The notes under the pieces were generated by a model. It did no database searches and was not told the DNA's origin. It saw only the letters and a list, made by a program, of their open reading frames with translations. From Hysterangium stoloniferum (lineage: Eukaryota > Basidiomycota > Agaricomycetes > Hysterangiales > Hysterangiaceae), in contig WHVD01000096.1 of the NCBI GenBank assembly GCA_015178975.1, forward strand, positions 1 through 64,000: DNA of 64,000 nucleotides, in the 5' to 3' direction. Positions 1 through 10,860 of this stretch are shown piece after piece. Position 1 is the first letter of the stretch, and each line of letters starts with the position of its first letter. A program made the position numbers and the translations under genes.

Positions 1-840
1 ATGTGAAACGTGACTGCATTGGAACTTCATCCCAGATAATCAGTCGGACATTCTTCATGAGCTCTGCTTTTTCTGAACCCTTTTTGATATGACATAGAGC
101 ATCCTCTCCACAGGGAACAGGGATTGAAAATGTACTGTGAGAAGTGCGACCACCCTTGAGAATCATTGATGCAATTCCAGAAGAATGCCACAACAAAGCA
201 CAATGTAGCCCTTGGCCCTACATGCATGTGCCAAAGTATTCCATACAAAGGACTTGCCAGTGCCACCTGGACCATTCACAAAAAACAATTTGCCCTGCTG
301 CTGCTCATCCACTGCCTTCATAATAGTCTCAAAGGCAGCTCGTTGTTCAGGATTGCACTTTTCAAGATTGGCTTGGGCACTGGCAAGCTCATGTGCAACA
401 TTATAATTCTTTTGCTCCTTAATGAGACGGTTGCCAAGAATACCATCCCAAACGTCAGTGCAGTTTGGCATGGTTGGATAGTGTGAGAGGGACTTTCCAG
501 AATAGCGTAGGATCTTATCAATTTCATAGAGACCAAAGTCATAAACTTGGTTTGGTGATGGATTATCAATGCCATGTGTTTGCTGGAGTATGAACTCCAA
601 ATCATCACAAAGAAATACTTTAAAGTCATTCCAGAGTTCATGGGGTTGTGCAGGGGAGGACATAGTCAAAATGATAGCAAACAATCTGCGAAGTTGAAAC
701 CCAGACTCTATGCGACTGGCTTCTGTGAGGCACATGTGCCACTGGCGGTCATCTTCAAGCAAACCACGTGCAACACAGGCTTGCTGAAATGTGGGATAAG
801 TCTCACCCTGAAAGGTCCTGAAGCTGTTCAAATGAGGTGG
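1..840 (-). pseudogene. PIF1-like Helitron helicase, N-terminal part, frameshifted and truncated by the window
   Basis: The segment continues the Rep frame after the break near 830. It shows the region just before the helicase core (LASAQANLEKCNPEQRAAFE) and then Walker A in GPGGTGKSFVWNTL, about 250-295. Near 185 the frame shifts again: after YIVLCC the conserved SSGIAS, GRTSHSTFSIPVP and LIIWDEVPM (Walker B type) blocks continue in another frame down to position 1. PIF1-type helicases unwind the displaced strand during Helitron rolling-circle transfer. With two breaks this copy cannot make a normal protein unless one gap is an intron, but I see no convincing splice pair at either break. Confidence 0.8.
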
Positions 841-3800
841 CACCTTTGACAACAGTGAGCAATGTACGGAGGTGGAATCTTTCCCCACTGGCAATATTAA
901 CAAAATGAATACGCCCTATGGAAAAGCCACGTTGACGTGGCTTCCATGATTTAGTCTTGGGTACATATGTGAAATACTCAGGAAAGTCCATATAAAATGT
1001 ATCCTTGGCATGCTGTCCATTATATCCAATGAGATCCTTAGCATTAGCCTCAAAATAAGCCATGAGAGTTGTGCCTGAATGCTCTGCCCTTTGCAAAGCC
1101 TCAGCAGGACCTTGATCACCATCAAAAACTACAGTGTTTTCCCCAGGGAGATGGACACGAAGTGCCATTACTGCAGGAACCTGGGTGTGGAGTTCATTGC
1201 GCATTAATCGCCAGACAGACTCATGTGCACTGACATAACGTGCATCAAGGTACTGTTGAATCTCATCTGGTGTTGTTCCAAATTCCATAGTTGTACGATC
1301 ATGGCCCTTGTAACAATATTTATGCATGTACTTCATTGACCTATTGGTAAAGGTCAACTCGACATTGATGTGGCATTCAAAGGTGAGAATCAAAATAGGG
1401 GAATAAGGGACAACATGTCTGTTGTCATATGTAAACTTGGGAGTTTGATAAACCCTTCCATTGTTAGGGCGACGGCATGTTGGATAGCCTTCCTCATTGA
1501 CAATGGTGGCTTCACACCACTCCTTTGGATAGTGTTTACTACATTTCTTATCTACCATACAGGCAGCATTTGGATGATCAGTTCCACAGGGACCATGGGT
1601 CATAAGTTGTCCTACTAAATTAAATAGTCTGGGATGTGTTTCAGGATCTGGAAAACAGGCAGAGACCATTGAGTCGACATCTTCTGGTGTCCTTGGCTTA
1701 TTCTGGTCATCAAACCATATGAGGCAGTGCATGTGTGGAAGACCACGCTTTTGGAATTCAATAACATGGATATGAGCTACTGTTCTACCAAAGATGTGAT
1801 CTTCTGTGATCATCTTGAGTAACTTAGCCTTCTTGGCAGCAAAGACACGGGACACCAAATCAGGCCGATCAGCAGGGGTCTGGCCAGGAAGCAATTCACG
1901 GGTGACCTCCTCCCAATTGGGATTGGCAGTCATAGTGATGAAGCAGCTGGCATTGCCATACTTGCGTGCAATTGCAAATGAATTCTGTAGACTTTGCCTC
2001 ATATCCCTTGAACCCCCAGTAAATGAAGAAGGTAGTATCACCCTCTGACCAATATTATTAGCATCTGTATTGACATCCTGATTTGTAAATGCATCAACCA
2101 CCTGGTTGTAGAGTTCTGCACGTAACCTTGGTTGATTATCTCTCAGAAATCTCAATCTGCGCTGCTCTGTTATGGCCCAGGCATTGACAATATACTGCTG
2201 GAATAGCTTTTGTGCATAAAAAATGGTCATGGCTTCATTTGCTCTGGGAAATAGGCGATAGGCATAATATTCACATTGGGTCACTTTCCGACTTTTATCT
2301 TCATCTTCACCTTCTTCATCCTGCTGTCCAGGCTGGGGCTGCCAATTTTGATTTGCATAGGGAATGTCCCATGACCAACCACGCTCACCCCTGGGGAAGA
2401 GCATGACATAGTGAAGGGGTGTATAAATGGCTTGTGCATCATGCACACGATGGAACTGGCCACCCCTTCTCTGAACAATAATATCCCTTGAATCACCATG
2501 ACCTGTGTCACCCTCTCCAGGGAGAATGACTGCAAGTTCATCACCGGTTGGAAGGTTGTACCGTCGTGGATCATTAAAAGCCTTGTAGCTCAGTCTAACA
2601 TGCAACCTTGGAGTCTCTGCCTGTGTCCTCAATCGTTCATGTGCCTGGCGATAGAGTTCTATAAAGGGATTATATTGCTCCATCATATCCTGGAGGTCAG
2701 AAAAGGTTTGGTTGTTCAAGTTTCGATTTGCCCTGTGATTCTGCCTTTGCTGCAATGCCTGCCTCAATCCATCCTCCTGTGCCAATGCAGGATCATGGAT
2801 GTAAAGCTGAGCATAACTACGTGATACACCTTCTGTGTAAGGAATCAAGGCACCATGTTGGTGATACAATTCACCATGAATTTTGAAGACATATGGGCCA
2901 CCACCACCTTGCAAGACAGACTCATCCAAATTGACACCAAGTGATGTAAATGCAAATGCATTATTATATGCCCGAATATTTTTCCGAAATTCTTTGCCAT
3001 TGTCTGTATTATCCTCAAGGAGAGACCTTAAAGTATGAGGGACTGGCTCAAGTATTGGGAGGGCCACCTTTCCTTGCTTGCAGCACTTACCAAATTTTGG
3101 ATGTATCTTGGAGCTATTTGCCAGACGCTCATCTATCCAGTGAAAGGCTCCACAGTCTGGACACTGTATGTTCATATGCCCCAAGTCATGTCTTGGAAAC
3201 CTGGCCTCCACAACCGGTTGCCGTCCAATGGGTAATTGTGCAACAGGAGGTGGAGGCATAACAGGAGGTGGAACCCATTGTAGCTGTGGTTGTGCAGCTG
3301 CATTGGCTGCTGGCTGTAGAATGGCTGGAGGTGGAGGCATAGCAGGAGGTGGAGGCATAACAGGAGGTGGAACCTGTGCAGCTGCATTTGCTGCTGGCTG
3401 ACCATGCTGAATAAGTGGTAATGGGTGCAGAGGTTGGTGGTGGTGTTGTGGTGGTGCTAATTGCAAAATAGGTACTTGTGCCTGTGGTTGTTGAGGTATA
3501 TTTGCATTTACACGTGTACGCCGAGAAGGTTGCAAAGCTGCTTGTAGAGCTTCAGCCTGAGCACGCATGGCAGCTACTGCAGCAGAGCCAAGTGGGGGTG
3601 GCACACCATGATTTGCAGGTCCAGGTCTATGTGGATTCTGTGGAGGCTGCAATGGTGGTAGAGGTACATGCTGGGGTACAGAAGGATTTCTACCATGGTA
3701 AGGCAAGACCGCAGGATGTCCAGGAACCAAAAATGGATCATCATGAGATGGGCCTGCCCTCACTGGAGGTTGAGATGGGCCTGCCCTCACTGGAGGTTGA

Positions 3801-4009
3801 GATAGGCCTGCCCTCACTGGAGGTTGAGATGGGCCTGCACCCACTGGAGGTTGTCGGAATGGTTGAGAAGGTGGTGGGATAGCATGTAACTGATTCTGCA
3901 CATTAGAACGTTCACGGCGGACAGTTGGAGAGGTCATTTGCAAACGCTGCCTACGCTCCTCATCTCGCTCCTGCTGGCGATGGCGTTCAGGTGTTCGAGG
4001 GGGATCCAT
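803..4009 (-). CDS. Helitron Rep/endonuclease part (helitron-like N domain), frameshifted at its 3' end
   Basis: This 1068-residue frame starts with a proline- and glutamine-rich low-complexity region (about residues 1-270). A CPDCGAFHW zinc-type motif follows near residue 285. The Helitron-like N domain carries the HUH metal-binding motif in GLPHMHCLIWF (plus-strand region about 1713-1750). Further on is the tyrosine-rich YMHKYCYKGH segment (about 1290-1330) that resembles the catalytic Tyr region of Helitron Rep proteins. HUH endonucleases nick DNA at the transposon ends and stay bound through tyrosine. The frame ends 34 codons too early: after TSFEQL the expected helicase sequence continues in the neighbouring frame (TFQGETYPTFQQACVARG). 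I infer a one-base frameshift near 825-835. The next part is in the helicase entry. Confidence 0.85.
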   Translation of the reverse strand: MDPPRTPERHRQQERDEERRQRLQMTSPTVRRERSNVQNQLHAIPPPSQPFRQPPVGAGPSQPPVRAGLSQPPVRAGPSQPPVRAGPSHDDPFLVPGHPAVLPYHGRNPSVPQHVPLPPLQPPQNPHRPGPANHGVPPPLGSAAVAAMRAQAEALQAALQPSRRTRVNANIPQQPQAQVPILQLAPPQHHHQPLHPLPLIQHGQPAANAAAQVPPPVMPPPPAMPPPPAILQPAANAAAQPQLQWVPPPVMPPPPVAQLPIGRQPVVEARFPRHDLGHMNIQCPDCGAFHWIDERLANSSKIHPKFGKCCKQGKVALPILEPVPHTLRSLLEDNTDNGKEFRKNIRAYNNAFAFTSLGVNLDESVLQGGGGPYVFKIHGELYHQHGALIPYTEGVSRSYAQLYIHDPALAQEDGLRQALQQRQNHRANRNLNNQTFSDLQDMMEQYNPFIELYRQAHERLRTQAETPRLHVRLSYKAFNDPRRYNLPTGDELAVILPGEGDTGHGDSRDIIVQRRGGQFHRVHDAQAIYTPLHYVMLFPRGERGWSWDIPYANQNWQPQPGQQDEEGEDEDKSRKVTQCEYYAYRLFPRANEAMTIFYAQKLFQQYIVNAWAITEQRRLRFLRDNQPRLRAELYNQVVDAFTNQDVNTDANNIGQRVILPSSFTGGSRDMRQSLQNSFAIARKYGNASCFITMTANPNWEEVTRELLPGQTPADRPDLVSRVFAAKKAKLLKMITEDHIFGRTVAHIHVIEFQKRGLPHMHCLIWFDDQNKPRTPEDVDSMVSACFPDPETHPRLFNLVGQLMTHGPCGTDHPNAACMVDKKCSKHYPKEWCEATIVNEEGYPTCRRPNNGRVYQTPKFTYDNRHVVPYSPILILTFECHINVELTFTNRSMKYMHKYCYKGHDRTTMEFGTTPDEIQQYLDARYVSAHESVWRLMRNELHTQVPAVMALRVHLPGENTVVFDGDQGPAEALQRAEHSGTTLMAYFEANAKDLIGYNGQHAKDTFYMDFPEYFTYVPKTKSWKPRQRGFSIGRIHFVNIASGERFHLRTLLTVVKGATSFEQLQDLSG
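3240..3402 (-). repeat. Imperfect duplication encoding proline-methionine and Ala-rich stretches
   Basis: Two imperfect copies of a roughly 75-base block (about 3240-3315 and 3325-3402) encode PPPVMPPPP followed by an Ala/Asn/Gln-rich segment in the Helitron protein. This is a low-complexity linker in front of the zinc-type motif. Confidence 0.7.
3745..3852 (-). repeat. 27-bp coding minisatellite, four units
   Basis: Four nearly identical 27-base units stand head to tail. They encode a nine-residue repeat, read on the minus strand as variants of SQPPVRAGP, in the proline-rich N-terminal region of the Helitron protein. The unit length is a multiple of three, so changes in copy number keep the frame. 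Confidence 0.9.
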
Positions 4010-5429
4010 AATGATAGATCAGCTGAATTGGGAGGGAGGGAGAGAGGGAATGTGAAATGCAAATAGTGTGTAGCAAAATCGGGAGGCCAAGGAAAATGTA
4101 AGAAATACACTGATATAAACTGTTTGGTTGTTAAAAAGTGCACAATAAATATCAAAAATGGAATTCACCTTGAATATTGCCTGACTATCTGGAAGCAGCC
4201 ACAAACAATAGGAGGAGCAGAAGGATGTCAAATTTGAAAGAGTAGACAAATCCAGAGTCTAATCCAAGGAAAAGGTCCAGAGAAAACTCCAATAAAATAT
4301 AATCAAGAGAGCTATATGGCTTATCTGGAACCTAGCCAAGTTCCCACCAGAATGGAACACCAAACAGGGAAATCGCTGCAAGACAGTGCAAAGATAGGAA
4401 GGCTTATATGTGACCCCTCAGTCAATGTACAAATCCAAAGATTAATGCACGTGACCCAGGTTAAGCCCCTTGCACCGCTAAGTGAGAGAGGTACTTGGCA
4501 ACAGCAAACTAAGGCTGTGCAGGTGCACTTCACACTCAATAGGCTTGTTCAACCTGTAAGGTACACCTCCTCCAACTGGCAAGCACGTCACTGATACACA
4601 AAAAAAAAAAGCCAAATAATCGCAAGGAAAGCAGCAGCAGTAGACAAAGAAGAGCTGTCAGAAGAGGTCAGAAGAGGAAAGGAAGGAAAGTGGAAAAAGA
4701 AACCTTATATAGAGAGTGAATCCTAAAATAGGGCAAAAATGTGAAATTAAATTGTAAATAATTTTGAGCTAAGAAATAGCATCTAAAATAACATACCTGG
4801 AGATTTATAAAAAGAGACAGAAAGGGTGACAGGGCAAAAAGGTGGCACAAAAGGGCCAACTATTATCAAATAATATATTTTAACTTTTTAAACCAAGCAA
4901 AAAATGAATTAAAGGCCAGGACTCACCTTGTACCTTAAGAAAGCACTCAATAGAAGAGGAGGAATATATGGATTGATCAGGGAGAGGGAGAGGGAGAGGG
5001 ATTGAAGTAAAAGACACTTGAGAAAGCATAGAAAAAAGGATTAAATATTTTATAGCAATATAAATGGATGATAAACATACCTGAAGACAGTATATATCCT
5101 TCAGGGAGTGGACTACCAAATTTAGAGGCAGAGAAAAGTGTGGAAAGAGGGCAAAACCGGCTGCATAGATATTATTTAATGATTAAAAAAGGCAAAAATA
5201 GAGAGAAATAAATACAGGACTCCACACACCTTTAATAATGCCCTAATACCTCAGAGAATTGTTTCAAGAAGACTCTACAACAATATAGGTAGTAGAGCCT
5301 TTGCTGGGAGGGAGTGGAAGTGGAGATAGGAGTAGCAGCCTCGAGGAGTAGCAGCCTCGAGGCTTACTGTGGACTTCCGGTGGTTCCATGGAGCGTGGGA
5401 ACCTGGGCCGAAATTACCCCTGCCCTGAG
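4010..5429. other. No gene seen; AT-rich non-coding DNA, probably Helitron 5' flank
   Basis: No frame in this stretch resembles a protein I know, and the short open frames on both strands look random. Around 4976-5000 there is a short run of GGGAGA units, and at about 5326-5362 a 16-base word (GGAGTAGCAGCCTCGA) occurs twice in tandem. The part next to 4009 should contain the promoter and 5' end of the Helitron, but I could not place the terminus. Confidence 0.5.
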
Positions 5430-5583
5430 AGAATAGTCCCGCGCACGTCACAGAATACTCCCGCGATGTCACAAAAGCTCCCGCGGCAGACGAAATACTC
5501 CCACGCATGCCATAAATGCTCCCGCGATGGCATAATTGCTTCCGCGTTGGGGGAAATGCCTCCGTGCTGACATAAGCTCGGCG
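5430..5583. repeat. Degenerate minisatellite with a unit of about 20-22 bp, seven to eight units
   Basis: Successive units begin with CTCCCGCG or a one- or two-base variant, continue with a GTCA/GGCA-like core, and end in AAA/ATG/ATA. About eight can be counted. The array is GC-rich compared with its AT-rich surroundings. There are no unique spacers, so it is a tandem array and not CRISPR-like. It lies between the Helitron and the gypsy element, so it may belong to the latter's terminal region. Confidence 0.75.
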
Positions 5584-5989
5584 CCTTAATTACTAAAAAA
5601 GGCAAGGTGGACCCACAACCCACCAAGCAAAATTCATTATATGGATGATATATGGATGATGGTCACTTGTTGTGACAATGGTCACTCATTGTAATGAATA
5701 TTCCCACACATCATGTAATAAGCGCTAGGTGGCCGGTTTGAAGATATATAGTTAAAAAAGAATAAAGTAGAAATTTCGTAGTGTACTCAGTTTTTTAGAT
5801 AAAAATACAAAATAATTTGCATAATTTTGAGATAATTCAAAGGAATACTGTACAATTTTACCATAGCGATATAAGTACATTTTTAGAGCCTTTGTTAAGA
5901 ATCTCGTTTGGGGAAATTGCGAAAAATAAAAAAAACCTTTAAAAATACATAACAGGTATCTTTATACATGTAGACTGGAAAGATCCCTA
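5584..5989. other. No gene seen; AT-rich stretch before the gypsy element
   Basis: Apart from a short duplication of ATATGGATGAT near 5640-5665 I see no coding signal. A 5' LTR of the gypsy element would be expected here, but no matching 3' copy can be recognised downstream of the integrase remnant. Confidence 0.4.
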
Positions 5990-6558
5990 TACGAAGCCTC
6001 TCTCCATTGGCCTACCACAGCCTGTGACATAGGCTCATTCCCTGCCGTGAGAAACGAGACAAGTTGTTCATGGAAGTTCTCCACTTGTATGACAATAGTA
6101 CCAAATACCTGCTTCCCCAGCTCACACGTCCGAAACCTTCATTCGAGATCTCCAAGGATCCCCCGGCACTAGCTTTCTGCGCTCTCTCAATCATAAATCT
6201 ATCCTCGAGAGTTTTCCCCAGGATACGAGGGAGGAGATGTTGGGAAGACTCCACGAGAAATCTATTGTGCCTGTCCTTCTGGCAGCAGAATCAAGACCCT
6301 CGGCATATCACCCCAGGATGACTGCAGACCAGGAACTTCAAACAGACCACAAAGGGTCGAAGAGCCAGATACTCCCCGCCATCGAGTTGCTTTTGGGTCT
6401 GAAGTAGCTCCCCCTTTATGACGGTTAGTCACTCCAACGTCCCTATTAGATCCATCGCAAATTGAAACCATTCTTCCTTTGCTACTACCTTCGTTGAAGG
6501 AATCACTGGACAAATACCCGGGAGGGGAACTTCTTACCTGAACAACACTCTCCCACTT

Positions 6559-8154
6559 TTGCCAATTTTGCGGGCCCCCTTCTTTCCCCCAGGAGGACTG
6601 CCCGGGGATTCTTCTGATGGATCCAGCAATTTGGACCACAGAAGAGACTGGGACGAGAGAAGGCGAAACCCAAGAAACCCAGGAGGCCCAGCAGGTACTA
6701 ATAAGAACACTAGGAGTGCCACTCCTGAGACTGACACTGGGAAGTTGACTTTGAACACCAATGATCTCAAAATCAAATGGTCTGATCTCCCAGAATATGA
6801 CAGCTCGCAATCTAAGGCACTGGACTACATAATGGACATTATGAGCTTGTCAGAAATCTCAGAATCCATGACGACGATCCTAGGCATTGCTCTTCCCAGA
6901 CGACTCAAAGGAAATGCAAAAGTCTGATGGACTACTTTGGATCATGAGTATCGCACTGAATTCAGTCAATCACACAGATCCTTCCTTTGGAGCATAGTCG
7001 AAGGGTTATTGGGTACACGATGGTGTGAATCCTTGTCCTTAGAATGGGAAGAAATGAGGTTTCACCAGCCCCACCATAACCGTGAAACCCCCGTGCAGTA
7101 TATTCAAAGAAGAGTTAAGCTCTACAGATTTCTATATGGATTCTACCAAGAAAAGGAAGAGGAGACTCGCCGGTTAATACTTATCCTGCCCACAGAATGG
7201 TTATACTTAATACAAGGGCAAGCCATCAATGACATCATGAGCCTCCAAGCACATGCCAATAACTTATAGGAAGCTCTAATTAATGCCTGGAATCAAACAC
7301 ATAGAGATAGATTTCGCCCCATTAGACCTCAGGTCATGGTCACGGAAAAAAACGAATTAGAATTGGAGGCCCCGGAGCATACTCCAACTTCCCCCGATTC
7401 CATCCACCCCCATCAGGTCCTCACCAGTGAAGTAGATGACAAGGGCATGATGAAGACTCCCAGAGCAGGAGGGACCGATCCTATGTGAGGGAAATGACAC
7501 GGGAAGCTCTTCTTTGAGAGGAGCGACAAAAGGAGTAGCACTAGACCCCCCAAGGAGTGTTGGATTTGTGGGAGTGCAGAACACTTCAAAATTGACTGTC
7601 CTCACTCAGCTAAAATGGCTCACTATGTCTCATTGAATCTATGCTCCAGGCAGAATCCTTCAGAGGAGGCAGAGGAGCAAAGACTATATGACACAGTTTA
7701 TGGACTAAGTACAGGAATGCGAGTATATAATGTCGAAAGCAAATCAATTTTCATTCCTGCTTATACTGCTACCCCTGAAGATCACGAAATAATTGAGAGG
7801 TCACCCGGAGATGAGGAACCCTGTGGTGGGGAAGTATACATTTCTATATCTCATGAGGATTTCATTGAAAGGGGAGATTGTTTGGAAGTGCACTGTCAGC
7901 ACCACGAAGGTCTGTCAGGGCTTAAGAATTCTTCAAACAACATACCACCATTGATTGAAGAAATCGCAGATGAGGAAATGTCTATCAATCAGGTTGCCTG
8001 CCTTAACGAGCAACATCTAATAGAGGACATAAGAAACGATACGGAGGAGGAAACCTTTCCTTTTGACCCCGGACTTCCTCCTGACCTCTTAATTGATGAC
8101 AAATCAGACTCTGAGGGGGACCGTCTTGAACAGATGACTCCGTTGGAATGCTAA
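6559..8154 (+). pseudogene. Gypsy gag remnant with CCHC zinc knuckle
   Basis: The first two open pieces (6559-6927 and 6937-7269) give a capsid-like segment containing WSDLPEYDSS and then WEEMRFHQPHHNRETPVQY, typical of fungal gypsy gag. A TGA at 6925-6927 and a TAG at 7267-7269 break it. Around 7550-7605 a CX2CX4HX4C knuckle (CWICGSAEHFKIDC) marks the nucleocapsid part that binds RNA. The frame continues to 8154 as an acidic linker. Gag packages the RNA in virus-like particles. This copy cannot make a full-length product. Confidence 0.75.
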
Positions 8155-8289
8155 ACTAGCCCTTATAAAAGAGGTGAAATGACCTAGAATACAATATCCC
8201 CAATCCAGTAAGCTAATGAAAGAGGACACCTCAATCATATACTGAAAGAGGGAGCCACCGGGAGGATATTCTAGTGTTGGGATTTCAGC

Positions 8290-9004
8290 ACTACATGTAC
8301 TCGGAGGAGTAGGGAACCCCGATTGGGAAGAACCAATCAAAATTAGACTGGATACTGGAGCCGATTTGTCCCTCATGTCAGAGGAATTCTACCGAGAACT
8401 GAAGGATCAGCCTAAGCTGAAGCAAGGACTTAAGCTGCGATTAATACAGCTTACCGGGAGTGCCCAAGTACTGGGTTATATTAACGTTCCTGTCTACCTT
8501 AGGGATGATAAAGGAACCCTGCTGCGATTTAACGCAGAAACCTACGTAGTACGAGGGATGACTGTACCTATCCTCTTAGGAGAAGACTTCCATATCAACT
8601 ATGAGATAGGAATGTTATGAGACCAACCCCTGGGATCAAGACTAATCCTCCCTGGGAGAGCGGGATTCATTCCTGCCAGCTCCTCCAACGAACCAGTCCC
8701 ATTGACCTTTTCAGTCAACAAGATCTCTCTGGAAGACGAACTAATCACGCTGACTAATCTAACATCCAAACCTGACAAGGGCATGCATGCTGAGAGAGTC
8801 ATGAGAGCCCTAGGAGATTGCACAATAGATCCCGGGGCAGTTAGATTAATACCCATCTTTACCGGGGACCTAGAGGATGGGGAATGGATCGTGGAGGGCA
8901 TAGTTTTACAGAACGAAGATGGGACTATCCTTGCCACTCCCACGACCGCTATCTCTAAAGAAAAGGGTGTGGTGCCACTGGCTAATCTGAACTTAACTCC
9001 TTAA
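8290..9004 (+). pseudogene. Gypsy aspartic protease remnant plus linker
   Basis: The active-site motif DTGAD is encoded at 8351-8365, preceded by KIRL and followed by LSLMSEEFYREL. The second half contains PILLGEDFHINYEIG, a typical retropepsin flap/C-terminal region. A TGA at 8618-8620 interrupts the frame where family pattern suggests an Arg before DQPLGSRL. The linker to reverse transcriptase (8702-9004) is open but ends at another stop. In the intact element the protease cleaves the gag-pol polyprotein. Confidence 0.8.
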
Positions 9005-9076
9005 ACTATCAGAAGAGGAGAGATCGTAGGTCTAATTCACAATGCCTGAGCCTGGGCCCAAAAGCCTTGATCTTGA

Positions 9077-10105
9077 GTGGAAGAGGAATCGATGCGAGTC
9101 GCAAGCTCGAAGATTGCCCACTTCATAGAAAGCATCTCCAAGCTGGAAGCAGACAACACCTCCAGTCCCCGACCATCTATGGTATCCTCAGGGAATGAGA
9201 CGGTAGATGACTTTGATCCTGCAGGCCCAAAGACTTCAGAAGTTCCTTCCTTGGAGATGCTCTCCCTGGAGGATCTGCATAAATTGGTCAACTTAGGACC
9301 TGACGTCCCTCCTGATGTTATGCCTCACCTTAGCTCAATATTGACTAAGAACGTGCAAGCATTTGGAGTTGACGGAAGACTGGGCCAGGTAGACAGCAAG
9401 ACCACTATCCCGCTGAAAACCGATGTGCAACCAGTGTCTGTACCGATGTTTCCAATTTCCCCTGCCAACAGGAAGGTCATAGATGAGCAAATGGACACCT
9501 GGTTCCAACAAGGAGTCATCGAACCTTCAAAAAGCCCTTGGGGAGTGCCTGTCTTCATAGTCTATCATAATAATAAGCCTTGCATGGTCATTGATTATTG
9601 AAAACTGAACAGCCTTACTATCCCAGATGAGTTCCCCTTGCCCCGACAATCAGAAATTATGCAAGCACTCTCGGGATCCAACGTTTTATCCTCGTTCGAT
9701 GCCCTAGCTGGTTTTACCCAACTAGAAATGCTGGAGGAAGACCAACACAAATGGCCTTTCGATCATATCGAGGACTATGGCAATTTAGAAGGATGCCTTT
9801 CAGATTGAGGAATGGACCTTCCATTTTCCAGCAAGTCATGCAAAACACGCTGGCACCCTATCTGTGGATATTCTGTCTAGTCTACATAGATGATATAGTA
9901 ATCTTTTCTAAGACCTGGGAGGATCATATTGAACACCTGGACCGAGTATTACAAGCAATAATTTCAGCTGGCATCACTCTTTCTCCCAAACAATGCTATG
10001 TAGGCTACAACTCTATTCTCCTTCTTGGACACAAGGTGTCGCAGTTAGGCTTTTCGACCCACAAGAGAAAGTATGAGCCATATTGGAACTAGCAACCCCA
10101 ACTAA
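9077..10105 (+). pseudogene. Gypsy reverse transcriptase remnant
   Basis: The N-terminal part reads through GVIEPSKSPWGVPVFIV up to VIDY, then meets TGA at 9599-9601 where Arg is expected (VIDYRKLN pattern). The same frame continues with LNSLTIPDEFPLPR and SSFDALAGFTQLEM. One base is then lost near 9750 and the frame resumes as MAFRSYRGLWQFRRMPF. The catalytic box YIDDIVIFSKT (about 9880-9912) is intact. So the active-site residues survive, but at least one stop and one frameshift separate the parts. Confidence 0.85.
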
Positions 10106-10860
10106 GGTGTCTGAGCTTCAACGTTTTCTGGGTATGGTATTGTACTTCTCAGCTTACATACCCTTCTACGCATCGACTGTATCCCCACTCTTCTTGCTAC
10201 TCAAAAAGGGCACACGATGGTCTTGGGGAGTAGACCAGGAATGAGCCTTTAATGACATCAAGGCAGCCCTGAGCTCTTCTCCAGTTCTAGCACATCCCGC
10301 GATCAGAATGCCCTACCGTCTCTACATGGACGCCTCTGACTTCACCCTAGGCTGCTGTCTGCAGCAAGTACAAAAAATGACTCTATGGGATCTAAAGAAC
10401 ATGAAGATCTATACCCAAGCGAAATCAGCATTTGAGCAGTCAAAACCAGTGCCAACGTTCGTCACCTATTTTAACACCAAGGTTCCCAAGATCACTTGGA
10501 CGGACTCCTGGGCAAAAACATTCGAGGATACTTGTGTTACAGTAGAGTGGGTTATCGCTTACTGGAGCTGTACCCTCAAGAAACCAGAATGCAACTATTC
10601 AGCCACAGAGCGGGAAGCATTAGCTGCTAAGGAAGGCCTGGGTCATTTTCAACCATTCGTGGAAGGGGAGCATGTACGCCTCATCATGGACCATGCCACT
10701 TTACAATGGGCTAGGTCATACGAGTACACCAATCGATGACTGGCCACATGGGGGGCAGTGTATGCAGTGTACCCAGGCCTCGAAATACTACATCACGCTG
10801 GACAAGTACACAGTAACGTCGATCCCCTATCTAGACTACCACGAGTACCCCACTCAGTGA
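10106..10860 (+). pseudogene. Gypsy RNase H remnant
   Basis: The connection region reads VSELQRFLGMVLYFSAYIP. It is followed by RNase H with LYMDASDFTLGCCLQQ (first catalytic Asp), YSATEREALAAKEGL (catalytic Glu) and VRLIMDHATLQW (Asp). TGA codons at 10242-10244 and 10737-10739 stand where Arg is expected (DQERAFNDIK and NRRLATWG patterns). RNase H degrades the RNA of the RNA-DNA hybrid. There is an unusually long insertion of about 60 residues (about 10370-10530) between the first and second catalytic blocks. Confidence 0.8.

Larger units (their letters stand above)
1..4009 (-). mobile_element. Helitron rolling-circle transposon, minus strand, cut by window edge
   Basis: The stretch encodes, in transposon order on the minus strand, a Helitron-type N-terminal Rep (HUH) protein followed by the start of a PIF1/RRM3-like DNA helicase. 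This fusion is the hallmark of autonomous Helitrons, which copy themselves through a peeled-off single strand without target-site duplication. Two frame breaks (near 825-835 and near 185) interrupt what should be one open frame, so this copy is probably inactive. The rest of the helicase lies beyond position 1. I could not identify the 5' TC end, which should lie above 4009, and the 3' hairpin-CTRR end is outside the window. Confidence 0.85.

Noticed and set aside
3168-3882. Plus-strand frames with Gly- and Val-rich repeats inside the Helitron
   Set aside because: They are the complementary reading of the proline-rich minisatellite of the Rep protein.
5430-5583. Possible CRISPR-like array
   Set aside because: The units follow directly on each other with no unique spacers, and the genome is clearly eukaryotic.
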